Assembly: GCF_001469895.1 (NCBI RefSeq)
Contig: NZ_LOPY01000009.1
Location: 1-64,000, forward strand
Direction: 5' to 3'
Length of the DNA: 64,000 nucleotides
Source of the DNA: Pseudoalteromonas sp. XI10
Lineage (GTDB): Bacteria > Pseudomonadota > Gammaproteobacteria > Enterobacterales > Alteromonadaceae
Numbering within the stretch: the first letter of the stretch is position 1; every line of letters begins with the position of its first letter. This document shows, one piece after another, positions 55,280 to 64,000 of this stretch. Under the pieces are notes generated by a model that worked only from the letters and a program-made list of their open reading frames with translations, had not been told where the DNA came from and searched no databases. The translations under genes were made by a program, and so were the position numbers.

Positions 55280-57415
55280 ATGACAACTAACAACAACTTG
55301 AAGAAGTGCGCAATTGCACTGAGCTTGACTGCGTTGTTTGGGACGACGGCAGCAATGGCTACTCCAAACCAACTAATGTCACCATCTATGCAGGAAACTG
55401 CAGCGAAATTACAAGGCCAAGAAGGCTTTGGTACACAATTCATCATCAAGTATAAAAACAACAGTGATGAAATGATGACAATGTCGGCAGCAGAACAAAC
55501 GCCGACTATGATGAACAAAAAAGCAAAAGGCTTTGTTAAAAACTTCACCAGTAAAAAAGGTAAAGTAAAAGCACAATATGTTCGTGCAATGGCGATGAGT
55601 AATCACCACGTAATGCGTGCTGATAAAAAACTTTCTGCTCAAGAAGCACAAGAATTCATGCAAGAGATGGTTGCATCAGGTAACGTTGAATACATCGAAA
55701 TCGACCAAATGTTAAAGCCATTTGCAACGCCTAACGACCCACGTTATGACGACCAATGGCACTACTACGAGCAAGCAGGTGGTCTTAACCTTCCTACAGC
55801 TTGGGATACAGCAACGGGTAGCGGTGTCGTTGTTGCGGTACTTGATACTGGTTACCGTCCTCATGTTGATTTAAATGCCAACATCCTTCAAGGCTATGAC
55901 ATGATCTCTAATGTGTCTGTAGCTAACGATGGTGGTGGTCGTGATAGCGATGCACGCGATCCAGGTGATGCAATCAGCGCTAACGAATGTGGTTACACAC
56001 ATGGTGCGCAAAACTCAAGCTGGCACGGTACGCACGTTGCGGGTACTGTTGCAGCAGTGACTAACAACGGTGAAGGTGTTGCCGGTGTTGCTTACAACTC
56101 AAAAGTTGTTCCTGTACGTGTACTTGGTAAATGTGGTGGTTTAACTTCTGATATCGCTGACGGTATTATCTGGGCTTCTGGTGGTTCAGTTTCTGGCGTA
56201 CCAGCAAATGCTAACCCTGCTGATGTTATTAACATGAGTTTAGGTGGTAGCGGTTCATGTAGCTCTACAACACAAAACGCTATCAACCAAGCGCGTAACA
56301 ACGGCTCTGTAGTCGTAATTGCTGCAGGTAACGATAACGATAACTCTGCAAACTACAACCCAGGTAACTGTAATGGCGTTGTAAACGTTGCATCTGTTGG
56401 CCGTAACGGTGGTCGTGCTTACTACTCAAACTACGGTAGCAACATTGACGTTGCAGCACCGGGTGGCGCACAAAGCTTTGCTAATGACTCTGAAGGTGTG
56501 TTATCAACACACAACTCAGGCTCTACAGGCCCAAGCAGCGATTCATATCACTACTCGCAAGGTACATCGATGGCAGCACCACATGTTGCGGGTGTAGCAG
56601 CGCTAATCAAGCAAGCCAAACCTTCTGCAACGCCTGATGAAATCGAAAGCATCTTAAAATCAACAACTCGTTCTTTCCCGGCAACATGTACAAGCTGTGG
56701 TACAGGTATTGTTGATGCAGCAGCCGCTGTTGCAGCAGCCTCAGGCACAACACCGCCACCACCAACGGGTAATGTATTAGAAGATGGCCAAGCACTAACA
56801 GGTTTAAGTGGCTCTGCTAGCAGCCAAACTTTCTACACAATGGAAGTTCCAACAGGTGCAACTAACGTAACCTTCACAATGAGTGGCGGTACAGGTGATG
56901 CTGATCTTTACGTTCGTGCAGGTAGCGCACCAACAACGTCAACCTATGATTGTCGCCCGTATAAAGGCGGTAACAACGAAGTATGTTCTATCGATAACCC
57001 AACAGCAGGTACTTACCATGTGATGCTCAATGGTTACTCTGCATACTCAGGTGTTAGCCTTGTGGGTGATTTAACAACTTCTGGCGGTGGTTCAGGCTCA
57101 GGTTCACCACAAGCAGGTGGCGGCACAGTGACTGATATCTCTGCAAGTGCTGGTCAATGGAAGCATTACACACTAGAAGTACCAGCAGGTATGGCAAGCT
57201 TCACAGTAACTACGTCTGGCGGTACAGGTGATGCTGACTTATTCGTTAAGTTTGGTAGCCAACCAACGTCATCTAGCTATGACTGTCGTCCGTACAAAAA
57301 CGGTAACGCAGAAACATGTACATTCAGTAATCCACAAGCAGGTACATGGCACTTAAGCTTAAATGCTTACCGTACTTTCTCTGGTGTAACATTGGATGCA
57401 CAGTATCAACCTTAA
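55280..57415 (+). CDS. Secreted S8 subtilase with two PPC domains
   Basis: The 711-residue protein has a signal peptide (about 1-27). An inhibitor-I9-type propeptide (about 50-145) is followed by a subtilisin catalytic domain with Asp189 (VLDTGYRP), His249 (SWHGTHVAGT) and Ser430 (GTSMAAPHVAG). Two C-terminal PPC domains (about 500-600 and 615-710) repeat the motif YDCRPYK with a paired cysteine, ending AGTYHVMLNGYSAYSG and AGTWHLSLNAYRTFSG. PPC domains are usually trimmed after secretion. It resembles the extracellular proteases of Pseudoalteromonas. A strong terminator follows. Confidence 0.94.
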   Translation: MTTNNNLKKCAIALSLTALFGTTAAMATPNQLMSPSMQETAAKLQGQEGFGTQFIIKYKNNSDEMMTMSAAEQTPTMMNKKAKGFVKNFTSKKGKVKAQYVRAMAMSNHHVMRADKKLSAQEAQEFMQEMVASGNVEYIEIDQMLKPFATPNDPRYDDQWHYYEQAGGLNLPTAWDTATGSGVVVAVLDTGYRPHVDLNANILQGYDMISNVSVANDGGGRDSDARDPGDAISANECGYTHGAQNSSWHGTHVAGTVAAVTNNGEGVAGVAYNSKVVPVRVLGKCGGLTSDIADGIIWASGGSVSGVPANANPADVINMSLGGSGSCSSTTQNAINQARNNGSVVVIAAGNDNDNSANYNPGNCNGVVNVASVGRNGGRAYYSNYGSNIDVAAPGGAQSFANDSEGVLSTHNSGSTGPSSDSYHYSQGTSMAAPHVAGVAALIKQAKPSATPDEIESILKSTTRSFPATCTSCGTGIVDAAAAVAAASGTTPPPPTGNVLEDGQALTGLSGSASSQTFYTMEVPTGATNVTFTMSGGTGDADLYVRAGSAPTTSTYDCRPYKGGNNEVCSIDNPTAGTYHVMLNGYSAYSGVSLVGDLTTSGGGSGSGSPQAGGGTVTDISASAGQWKHYTLEVPAGMASFTVTTSGGTGDADLFVKFGSQPTSSSYDCRPYKNGNAETCTFSNPQAGTWHLSLNAYRTFSGVTLDAQYQP

Positions 57416-57452
57416 TAGTTGATCTCCCCAGTATCCCCCCTGGGACTTTTCA

Positions 57453-57476
57453 GCCGGACTTACGTCCGGCTTTTTT
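57453..57476 (+). terminator. Terminator of the subtilase gene
   Basis: GCCGGAC and GTCCGGC form a 7-bp stem with a four-base loop, followed by TTTTTT. Confidence 0.92.
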
Positions 57477-57504
57477 GTATTTATATTAATAAAACGAATT
57501 GCTA

Positions 57505-57978
57505 TTAAAGCTTTTCGAGCACAGCTTCAGCGCGGCTTACTACAAACTCTTTGTCTTGTTCAACAAACAGCCCTGTTACCGTTTGGTTTTCAACGATCAT
57601 CGCATAACGCTTTGAACGTACGCCACCAAAGCCAGCTGTGTCTTTATCTAGACCAAGAGCTTTAGTAAAGCTTGCATCACCATCAGCTAACATACGAATA
57701 TGCTCAGCGTTATGAGCTTCACCCCATGCTTTCATTACAAATGCATCGTTCACCGATACGCAGTAAATTGCATCAACGCCTTTAGCGGTAATTTTATCGG
57801 CTAGCGTAATAAACTCAGGTAAGTGGGCATTTGAACAGGTTGGCGTAAATGCACCAGGCACCGCAAATAGCACCACTTTTTTATCTGCAAATAATGCCTC
57901 TGTTGATAGGGTTTGCATGCCCTCGCTAGTTAATTCGCTAAGGGTTGCAGCAGGTATAGTTTGGCCTTGTTCGATCAT
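57505..57978 (-). CDS. Peroxiredoxin, Prx5/PrxII type
   Basis: I take the ATG at 57978 (157 residues, beginning MIEQGQTIP) because AAGGAA lies seven bases upstream. A longer frame to 58056 adds 26 unrelated hydrophobic residues. The peroxidatic cysteine is Cys48 in PGAFTPTCSNAHLP. The Prx5-type sequence continues with KAWGEAHNAEHIRMLADGD. It reduces hydroperoxides with thiol donors. There is no fused glutaredoxin domain, unlike some relatives. Confidence 0.92.
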   Translation of the reverse strand: MIEQGQTIPAATLSELTSEGMQTLSTEALFADKKVVLFAVPGAFTPTCSNAHLPEFITLADKITAKGVDAIYCVSVNDAFVMKAWGEAHNAEHIRMLADGDASFTKALGLDKDTAGFGGVRSKRYAMIVENQTVTGLFVEQDKEFVVSRAEAVLEKL

Positions 57979-58084
57979 CGTGATTCCTTGAAAGAAAATA
58001 AGAGTACAGAGTATATACCCAAAAAATTGAATACCGCATGATTTAAGGGCAAACAATGCAAACCATTGCTCGCCCCTTGAAGGG

Positions 58085-60010
58085 TTATAAACCTAAGCTG
58101 GTTTTAATGGTGTGCATTTGCTCTTGTAGGCGATGCTGAATATCACTAACCAGTGAGTTTGACTCACTTACCTGCCCTTTCATGCTCTGCATTGATTGGC
58201 TAAAGTTTTCGAGTAAGGCATTTTGTTGTTTAGCAAGCTCCATAGCATCAAACGCTACCTTGTTAGCATCTTGCGCGTTATCGGCAACGCCTTCTGAGTT
58301 ACGTTTAAGCTCTTGAGCATTCTGTGTTTGCAGCTCGGCATCAGTAGCCAGTGCACTAATTTGCTCTGATACCATGGTTGAGTTTTCACTTAAGCGGTTT
58401 AGCTGGTTATTGATATCATCAAGCGAGCCTTGCGTTTGTCTGGCAAGCTTTCGTACTTCGTCGGCGACAACCGCAAAGCCTCGACCATGCTCACCTGCAC
58501 GTGCCGACTCAATCGCCGCATTCAATGCCAGTAGGTTTGTTTGTTCAGCAATGTTTTTGATCACCTCAATAACTTGGCCAACATCATCAACGCCTTTTAA
58601 TAGCTCTTTTAAGCTATCTAGACCTTGCTCAACGCGCTCTTCAGTTCGAGAGCTTGCGGTTAACATGCTCTCGGCAAAGCCTAAGCTCTGCTCCATCGCA
58701 CCAAAGGTTTGTTTGGCGTTATCAGCAACTTGACCATTAATGTTATTGACCTGCTCACCAATGTGTTGAATATCAGTAAGTAAACCTTGGTTTTGTTCAA
58801 CCTGAGAGTGGCTGGCATCCGTTTGCTGAGCAATGGTATGTAAGTGCTCGCTCATCTCTAGCATAAAGTCATTAATAACCTTAAGCATTTGTGCTCGCTC
58901 TTCTGCCTCACCACGTTGGCGTTCAATCAATTGATTAAAGTAATGAGCAATTTCACCAACCTCGGTTTTCGGGTTTTTACTCTCAATGTTTTTAAGCTCA
59001 TTACTTTCAATCAAGAACGCAAAGCCATCACGCAATTGGCGCAGAGGGTTAAGCACTTGGTTACGCTGTACAAAATACACACCCGCCGCTAAAACCACCA
59101 GCATACCAATAGCGACACAAAACACGATAAACACTTGTTGCTTAAGCTGGCTTTGTTCATCTTTTAGTTTTTGCTCTGCACCGAGCACCGTTGTAGACAA
59201 CGCGCCAATTTGTTCGCGCAGTGCTTGCATGCCGGTTTGTCGTTGTTCAGCTTGCTCAAGAGTTGATGCTAAATCACGAGGGAAACGTTTAGGCCAGCTT
59301 GTTAGCTCTGCTTTAATATCACCGGCTAAATCTTCTGCTTCTTCGCCAAAAAATAAAGCGTCTTCATCCACTTCACTCATTACACCTAGGTTTTCGAGTC
59401 TGTCGATTTTAGTAGCAAGGGCATTTAAGTTTTCAACACTTTGATTAAGGCTGTTTTTAGTGTCTTGATCAAAGTTAAGCACTAACTTGTAGGTATACAA
59501 AGCAAGTGATATCACTTCGCTGTAGTAGTCAGCAGCAAGTTGATAATATTCAAGCGCAAGCGCTGTTTGCGGCTGTGCTTTACTTGCATAGCCAATTAAC
59601 GAAGAGGCAGAGCCTGCCATTTGTCTTAACGAGTTATCGAGCAGTGCCATTTCGTTACCCGATAGCTTACCTAAAGCGCGATACTTACCGTTGATGTCTT
59701 TATCGAGGGCCGTCAGTTGGCTATTTAGTTGACCCGCTAGATCTTTAGGTAGCTCAGCTAAATGCTGCTTTTTAACATCGCTTATCAGCGTTGAGGCTTT
59801 ATTTAAGTGTTGGCTGTCACCTTGCTCTAAATAATCATCAAGGTAACTTTTTAAATCAATAATGATGGTATTTTTCAGCTTATTATAAGCGTTATCTTGC
59901 TGCTCTAAGCCGAGTAAGGTTTGACTAGCCCAGAACAGAGTAGCTGCCAGTAAGATACTGGCGAGTGTGAGTAAAACGGCCAATAGCCGAGTAAATGATG
60001 ACACGCGCAT
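58085..60010 (-). CDS. Methyl-accepting chemotaxis protein
   Basis: I take the ATG at 60010 (641 residues). The TTG at 60025 also fits. Two membrane segments (about 10-30 and 297-317) bound a helical periplasmic domain with no clear ligand family. A HAMP linker and the conserved signalling hairpin follow ([25 protein letters not shown]... near 495-520), so it should signal to CheA/CheW. The 3' end is 107 bases right of the peroxiredoxin gene; no terminator was recognised. Confidence 0.94.
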   Translation of the reverse strand: MRVSSFTRLLAVLLTLASILLAATLFWASQTLLGLEQQDNAYNKLKNTIIIDLKSYLDDYLEQGDSQHLNKASTLISDVKKQHLAELPKDLAGQLNSQLTALDKDINGKYRALGKLSGNEMALLDNSLRQMAGSASSLIGYASKAQPQTALALEYYQLAADYYSEVISLALYTYKLVLNFDQDTKNSLNQSVENLNALATKIDRLENLGVMSEVDEDALFFGEEAEDLAGDIKAELTSWPKRFPRDLASTLEQAEQRQTGMQALREQIGALSTTVLGAEQKLKDEQSQLKQQVFIVFCVAIGMLVVLAAGVYFVQRNQVLNPLRQLRDGFAFLIESNELKNIESKNPKTEVGEIAHYFNQLIERQRGEAEERAQMLKVINDFMLEMSEHLHTIAQQTDASHSQVEQNQGLLTDIQHIGEQVNNINGQVADNAKQTFGAMEQSLGFAESMLTASSRTEERVEQGLDSLKELLKGVDDVGQVIEVIKNIAEQTNLLALNAAIESARAGEHGRGFAVVADEVRKLARQTQGSLDDINNQLNRLSENSTMVSEQISALATDAELQTQNAQELKRNSEGVADNAQDANKVAFDAMELAKQQNALLENFSQSMQSMKGQVSESNSLVSDIQHRLQEQMHTIKTSLGL

Positions 60011-60128
60011 AAACGATATTCCCAAGTAACGTTACGCGCGTAGAATATTAACCTTTTATGACAATTTGATGTAAACCGTAAAAAATAACAGGTAAAGCGA
60101 GAGTAACTAATCCAAAAGGGCTAAATAA

Positions 60129-60160
60129 ATACCAATTCGCTTAATATTGCAGATTGGTAT
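60129..60160. repeat. 32-bp probable remnant of the MITE-like element
   Basis: It starts ATACCAAT and ends ATTGGTAT (perfect 8-bp inverted ends). The first 19 bases resemble the left end of 31962-32123 (ATACCAAT(T)CG..CTTAA). The interior is mostly lost, and the last base joins the rsmJ stop codon. Confidence 0.55.
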
Positions 60161-60915
60161 CAGACCATTGCAGCTTTTACGTATACATCAAAGCGGTTCT
60201 TTTTAGTTTTGATTTGCATACTCGGGGTTTTGTCATTTAGGAATGGGGCGTAATCAGGGCGCTTCACAACGACTCGCTTACTAGCAAGCGGATAAGCAAA
60301 TTCTAATAGATCATCGGCATCGCTATCTCCGCCAACAAGCTCTTGGAATACTCGCATTTCTTTTTTAACGAGGGCTGATTTTTCACGATGAGGAAACATA
60401 GGATCTAAGTACACAACATCAGGGGTATCACTACACTGCGTCAGTAAATTATGGCTTGAGCCAAACACTAGGCTCATGTTTTCTTTCATCCAAGAGCCGA
60501 TTTCTGCATCGTTATAGGCGCGTTCTAGGCCGTCAAATAATAGTGCAGCTACCACTGGGTGGCGTTCATGCAAAATCACTTTACAGCCTAGAGATGCCAG
60601 TACAAAGCCATCGCGGCCAAGGCCTGCGGTGGCATCTAGCACAACTGGCGTGGCACCTTTGTTTAACCCTACAGCCTTAGCTATTGCCTGCCCTTTACCA
60701 CCACCAAACTTGCGTCGATGAGCTGCAGCACCAGTTACAAAATCAACATGAATAGCACCAAGCTTAGGCTCGTCCTTTTTCTTCAAGCTCAAGCCTTGAT
60801 CGTCATAATGAAGCGAAAATCCCGCATTTTGCTCAGCCCACTTAGCCAAACCAAAACGTTGCTCAATCGCATCTAAATAAGGACGCATTTCTTTAAAAGG
60901 ACAATGAATTACCAC
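60160..60915 (-). CDS. rsmJ: 16S rRNA (guanine(1516)-N2)-methyltransferase
   Basis: RsmJ methylates G1516 of 16S rRNA with S-adenosylmethionine. The 251-residue protein has [15 protein letters not shown] near 70-84, the SAM motif [20 protein letters not shown] near 92-111, and the catalytic [21 protein letters not shown] segment near 168-188. It matches the E. coli protein (YhiQ) in length. In E. coli it is next to prlC; here a response regulator gene lies between them. Confidence 0.95.
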   Translation of the reverse strand: MVIHCPFKEMRPYLDAIEQRFGLAKWAEQNAGFSLHYDDQGLSLKKKDEPKLGAIHVDFVTGAAAHRRKFGGGKGQAIAKAVGLNKGATPVVLDATAGLGRDGFVLASLGCKVILHERHPVVAALLFDGLERAYNDAEIGSWMKENMSLVFGSSHNLLTQCSDTPDVVYLDPMFPHREKSALVKKEMRVFQELVGGDSDADDLLEFAYPLASKRVVVKRPDYAPFLNDKTPSMQIKTKKNRFDVYVKAAMV

Positions 60916-60958
60916 GCAAAACTCCGAGCTATATTATTCGGCGCCAGTATAGCATGGC

Positions 60959-62137
60959 TTAAAATAGCTCGATATCCGTTTGTGAAGTCACATCTTCGGT
61001 CTCACTCGGCTCAGCCATTTTTTGTAAGCTAGCTAAAAGTTCACTACGCGATTCGATAATATGCTTTAGCTGAAACTTTATAAACGATAAGTCTTCATTG
61101 AGTGAGGTAAATATCAGCTGGGTTTGTTTTAATTGCTGCAAGTGAAATGCGACTTCGTCGCTGCCCGATAAACCACTTTGCTCAATAGACTTGTTTAGCT
61201 CATCAAGTTGGGCGGCAAATTTCTCGACAGCATGTTCGCGCGAATCACTGTTTTGGTACATTTGATCAGATAGCTCATTAAACGAGTTACCAATTTGCTG
61301 CGCCTGAGTCAGTGCCCGCTCATTGTTTTCCATGTCTTGTACTTTGGCGTTAGTCACTTCAAGAATATGCGGGAATAAATCTTTATAACGACCATAAAGC
61401 TGGGCATCATCTAGCGGCATGTTTTTAACCAGCATCGACACTTTTGGGTAATTAATAATTGTGCGGTGGCTAAAATCAACAAAACGATTTGCATCACGGT
61501 GTTTTTCGAGTAGCTCTTGCTCAAGTGGACACACCCCGCCCTCAGCACTACAAAATATGCCTACATCTTGATACCAAAACGCCAGTACGACATCGAGCTC
61601 CATCGGATTAAAAAACTCAAACATATGCTCAGATAACGCTTTGATATCGTGTGCATGATAGCTTTGCCCAACGTAGCGCATTATACGACCCATATCGCCT
61701 GAATCTGTCATCGCGATTTCGGCAGTGATTTGCGCTCGCTCTACATCACTTTTAAGCTTTTTAGAGTGCTGACGATATTGATATAACACGCGAATACGTG
61801 CCATGAGTTCTTCAGCATTAAATGGTTTTACAATGTAGTCAGCAGCACCTGCGTTATAACCTTTTACACGGTCTGGTAGGTCAGCTTTACCCGATAAAAA
61901 CATCACAGGCGTGTCTTTTGTTTGCGGGTTTGCTTTTAATTCGTTACATACCTCAAAGCCCGTTTTACCCGGCATTTCGATATCAAGTAAAATGATGTCA
62001 GGGTTGTACTTTAACGCCTGTCTTAATCCTTCGTCGCCATTTTTAGCATGGATCAGTGTGCAAAAGCCTGATAGCGATTCCTCAATCACATGATGGATAT
62101 ATTTATCATCATCAATGGCTAATACAAGTTTTGACAT
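60959..62137 (-). CDS. Response regulator with uncharacterised C-terminal region
   Basis: The 392-residue protein has an N-terminal receiver (about 1-120) with phosphoacceptor Asp52 (LLDIEMPG) and Lys in YIVKPFNAEE near 102. The remaining 270 residues show no known output domain. A block with a CSAEGGVCPLEQ segment near 193-204 might be an input/binding fold, and a coiled coil (about 275-370) follows, ending in an acidic tail. It could signal by protein binding. No partner kinase is adjacent. Confidence 0.85.
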   Translation of the reverse strand: MSKLVLAIDDDKYIHHVIEESLSGFCTLIHAKNGDEGLRQALKYNPDIILLDIEMPGKTGFEVCNELKANPQTKDTPVMFLSGKADLPDRVKGYNAGAADYIVKPFNAEELMARIRVLYQYRQHSKKLKSDVERAQITAEIAMTDSGDMGRIMRYVGQSYHAHDIKALSEHMFEFFNPMELDVVLAFWYQDVGIFCSAEGGVCPLEQELLEKHRDANRFVDFSHRTIINYPKVSMLVKNMPLDDAQLYGRYKDLFPHILEVTNAKVQDMENNERALTQAQQIGNSFNELSDQMYQNSDSREHAVEKFAAQLDELNKSIEQSGLSGSDEVAFHLQQLKQTQLIFTSLNEDLSFIKFQLKHIIESRSELLASLQKMAEPSETEDVTSQTDIELF

Positions 62138-62204
62138 GCTTAATTCCTATAAACTCTTTTTTAAGAAGGATAGTACGAGAGCGTGATTTTGCGAAGAAAT
62201 ATTA

Positions 62205-62230
62205 ATAAAAAAAGCGCCTTACGGCGCTTT
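62205..62230 (-). terminator. Terminator of prlC
   Basis: AAAGCGCC and GGCGCTTT form an 8-bp stem with a four-base loop. On the minus strand a T run follows the stem. Confidence 0.9.
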
Positions 62231-62246
62231 AGATCAACAAACTTTA

Positions 62247-64000
62247 TTATGCAGCAATGCCGCTGTGTCTAAGTAGTGCATCAACTTGTGGTTCGCGTCC
62301 ACGGAACTTTTTAAATAGCTCCATTGGCTCTTCACTGCCCCCTTTTTCTAAAATGTTCTTTAAGAAAGCTTCGCCCGTGGCTGGGTTAAAGATGCCTTCT
62401 TCTTCAAATTTAGAAAACGCATCGGCCGAAAGTACTTCAGCCCACTTGTAAGAGTAATAACCTGCGCTGTAACCGCCCGCAAAAATGTGGCTAAAGCCAT
62501 GCTGAAAGCGGTTAAATGCAGGCGCTTTAACAACGGCCGTTTTACTGCGTACATCATCAAGAGTTGCTTGAATGTTACATGGCTCACCCGCTTTGTAAGT
62601 ATGGTGAATAGTAAAATCAAACAACGAGAACTCAAGCTGACGCAGCATTTGCATACCTGATTGGAAGTTCTTCGCAGCTAGGAGTTTATCTAATAACTCT
62701 TTTGGTAACGGCTCATCTGTTTCGTAATGACCCGAAATAAAGCTCAGCGCTTCTTCTTCGTAGCACCAGTTTTCAAGGAACTGGCTTGGTAACTCAACCG
62801 CATCCCATGCAACACCGTTAATACCTGCAACTGGCGCAGCATCAACTTGTGTCAACATATGGTGAATACCATGACCAAACTCATGGAATAAGGTAGTCAC
62901 TTCGTTATGCGTAAACAAAGCAGGCTTATCACCCACAGCTTTATTAAAGTTACACACTAAGTACGCAACGGGGGTTTGTAATTCGCCGTTAGCACGTACT
63001 TTACGACCCATGCAGTCATCCATCCACGCGCCGCCACGCTTGCGATCACGGGCGTATAAATCTAGATAAAAACGGCCACGTAAAGTATTGCTACTATCGT
63101 AAATTTCGAAAAAACGTACATCAGGGTGGTAAGTATCAAACTCTGTGACTTCTTTTACGCTAATACCAAATAAACGATTTACAGTAGTGAATAAGCCACT
63201 TAAAACTTTATTGGCAGGAAAATATGGGCGCAGTACTTCATCAGAAATAGCATACTTCTCTTGCTTAAGTTTTTCGCCATAATAAGCGTAATCCCATGCA
63301 GCAAGTTCAGTCACACCGTGCTTGTCTTTTGCGTAGGCAGTTAGCTCAGCAAGCTCTTGCTCAGCTTGTGGTTTAGACTTAGCTGCTAAATCTTCTAAGA
63401 ATGAGAAAACTTGCTCTGGCGTTTCTGCCATTTTAGTCGCCAATGACATATCAGCGTAGCTGTTAAAGCCTAGTAACTCGGCAAGTTCATGACGAAGGGC
63501 AAGCTCTTCGCTCATAATGGCAGAGTTATCAAACTCACCGGCATTAGGGCCTTGATCAGAGGCACGCGTCACAAACGCAGTGTAAAACTCTTCACGTAAC
63601 TCGCGGTTATCAGCATAAGTCATGATTGGTAAGTAAGATGGAAAATCTAACGTAAATACCCAGCCATCTAGCTCTTTGCTTTTAGCTGTATCAGCACCAA
63701 GGGCTAACGCTGACTCTGGTAAACCAGCCAGTTCGCTTTCATCTGTAATGTGCTTTTGCCAAGCGAGTGTGGCATCCATTACATTATTACCAAACTTAGA
63801 GGCCAGCTCAGATAAACGCGCACTGATTTCGCCATAACGCTTTTGTTGCTCAGGCTTTAAAGCAATACCTGAAAGCTCAAAATCGCGCAGTGCATTAGTA
63901 ATGGTTTTTTGCTGGGCAATCGTCAGTGTTTTAAATTCGTCACTGTTGTGAAGCTCGTTGTAAGCATCGTATAAACCTTGATGCTGACCAACAAACGTTG
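62247..64000 (-). CDS. prlC: Oligopeptidase A (M3 family), C-terminal part
   Basis: The reading frame stays open to the right edge, so the 5' part of the gene is outside the window (M3 oligopeptidase A in E. coli is 680 residues; about 584 are here). The zinc motif HEFGHGIHH is present in full, along with GGAWMDDC and the HIFAGGYSAGYYSYKW segment near the end. This cytoplasmic zinc peptidase degrades signal peptides and short peptides. Upstream of residue M at 63779 the translation still matches the family, so the M at 63779 is internal. Confidence 0.95.
   Translation of the reverse strand, partial: TFVGQHQGLYDAYNELHNSDEFKTLTIAQQKTITNALRDFELSGIALKPEQQKRYGEISARLSELASKFGNNVMDATLAWQKHITDESELAGLPESALALGADTAKSKELDGWVFTLDFPSYLPIMTYADNRELREEFYTAFVTRASDQGPNAGEFDNSAIMSEELALRHELAELLGFNSYADMSLATKMAETPEQVFSFLEDLAAKSKPQAEQELAELTAYAKDKHGVTELAAWDYAYYGEKLKQEKYAISDEVLRPYFPANKVLSGLFTTVNRLFGISVKEVTEFDTYHPDVRFFEIYDSSNTLRGRFYLDLYARDRKRGGAWMDDCMGRKVRANGELQTPVAYLVCNFNKAVGDKPALFTHNEVTTLFHEFGHGIHHMLTQVDAAPVAGINGVAWDAVELPSQFLENWCYEEEALSFISGHYETDEPLPKELLDKLLAAKNFQSGMQMLRQLEFSLFDFTIHHTYKAGEPCNIQATLDDVRSKTAVVKAPAFNRFQHGFSHIFAGGYSAGYYSYKWAEVLSADAFSKFEEEGIFNPATGEAFLKNILEKGGSEEPMELFKKFRGREPQVDALLRHSGIAA

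Overview
The window looks like chromosomal DNA of a marine gammaproteobacterium, most likely Pseudoalteromonas (Alteromonadales). This rests on protein-level similarity to that group, roughly 40-45% GC, the rRNA leader at the left edge, periplasmic KatG, a subtilase with C-terminal PPC domains, and gene orders such as rph-pyrE, gmk-rpoZ-spoT-rid, rpsF-priB-rpsR-rplI and hdfR/maoP. No database search was possible; families are named from recognised motifs and lengths.

Layout. 1-365: P1/P2 promoters and boxA leader of an rRNA operon reading left out of the window. 0.5-13.1 kb: housekeeping genes (pyrE, rph, yicC, gmk, rpoZ, spoT, a Rid protein, a FapA/DUF342 protein, asnA/asnC, trmH, recG). 13.2-22.9 kb: porin, hdfR/maoP, a two-receiver diguanylate cyclase, rarD, recQ, an Omp85-like barrel and a small MscS channel. 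23.0-26.9 kb: a RimK modification trio (protease-like rimB, rimK, an M14-like hydrolase), zntB, a Rof-like Rho inhibitor and tRNA-Arg(CCG). 27.2-34.1 kb: a probable thiamine-salvage trio, alr-dnaB, and an ECF sigma / membrane anti-sigma / DUF4097 unit. 34.2-37.8 kb: a five-gene minor-pilin operon with an unusually large PilX and no pilY1. 38.1-43.2 kb: ribosomal proteins S6, S18, L9, L28 and L33, PriB, RadC, CoaBC and SlmA.

43.2-44.0 kb is a small accessory insertion: a four-helix-bundle gene bracketed by copies of a 14-16 bp repeat that expands into a tandem array. 44.0-51.2 kb holds an S9 peptidase, a periplasmic catalase-peroxidase and a membrane diguanylate cyclase. 51.2-53.77 kb is the most unusual stretch: four small AT-rich genes in one orientation (two related Imm33-like proteins, a HEAT-repeat protein and an Imm27-like protein). 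Each is followed by a copy of the same hairpin element, and there is no toxin or secretion gene in view. It looks like an orphan immunity-gene cassette array. 53.8-64.0 kb returns to core genes: an HI0933 flavoprotein, a secreted subtilase, a peroxiredoxin, a chemoreceptor, rsmJ, a response regulator and the C-terminal part of prlC.

Two 162-bp copies of a MITE-like element with ATACCAATCG-type inverted ends lie at 31962-32123 and 49198-49359 in opposite orientations, with a 32-bp probable remnant at 60129-60160.
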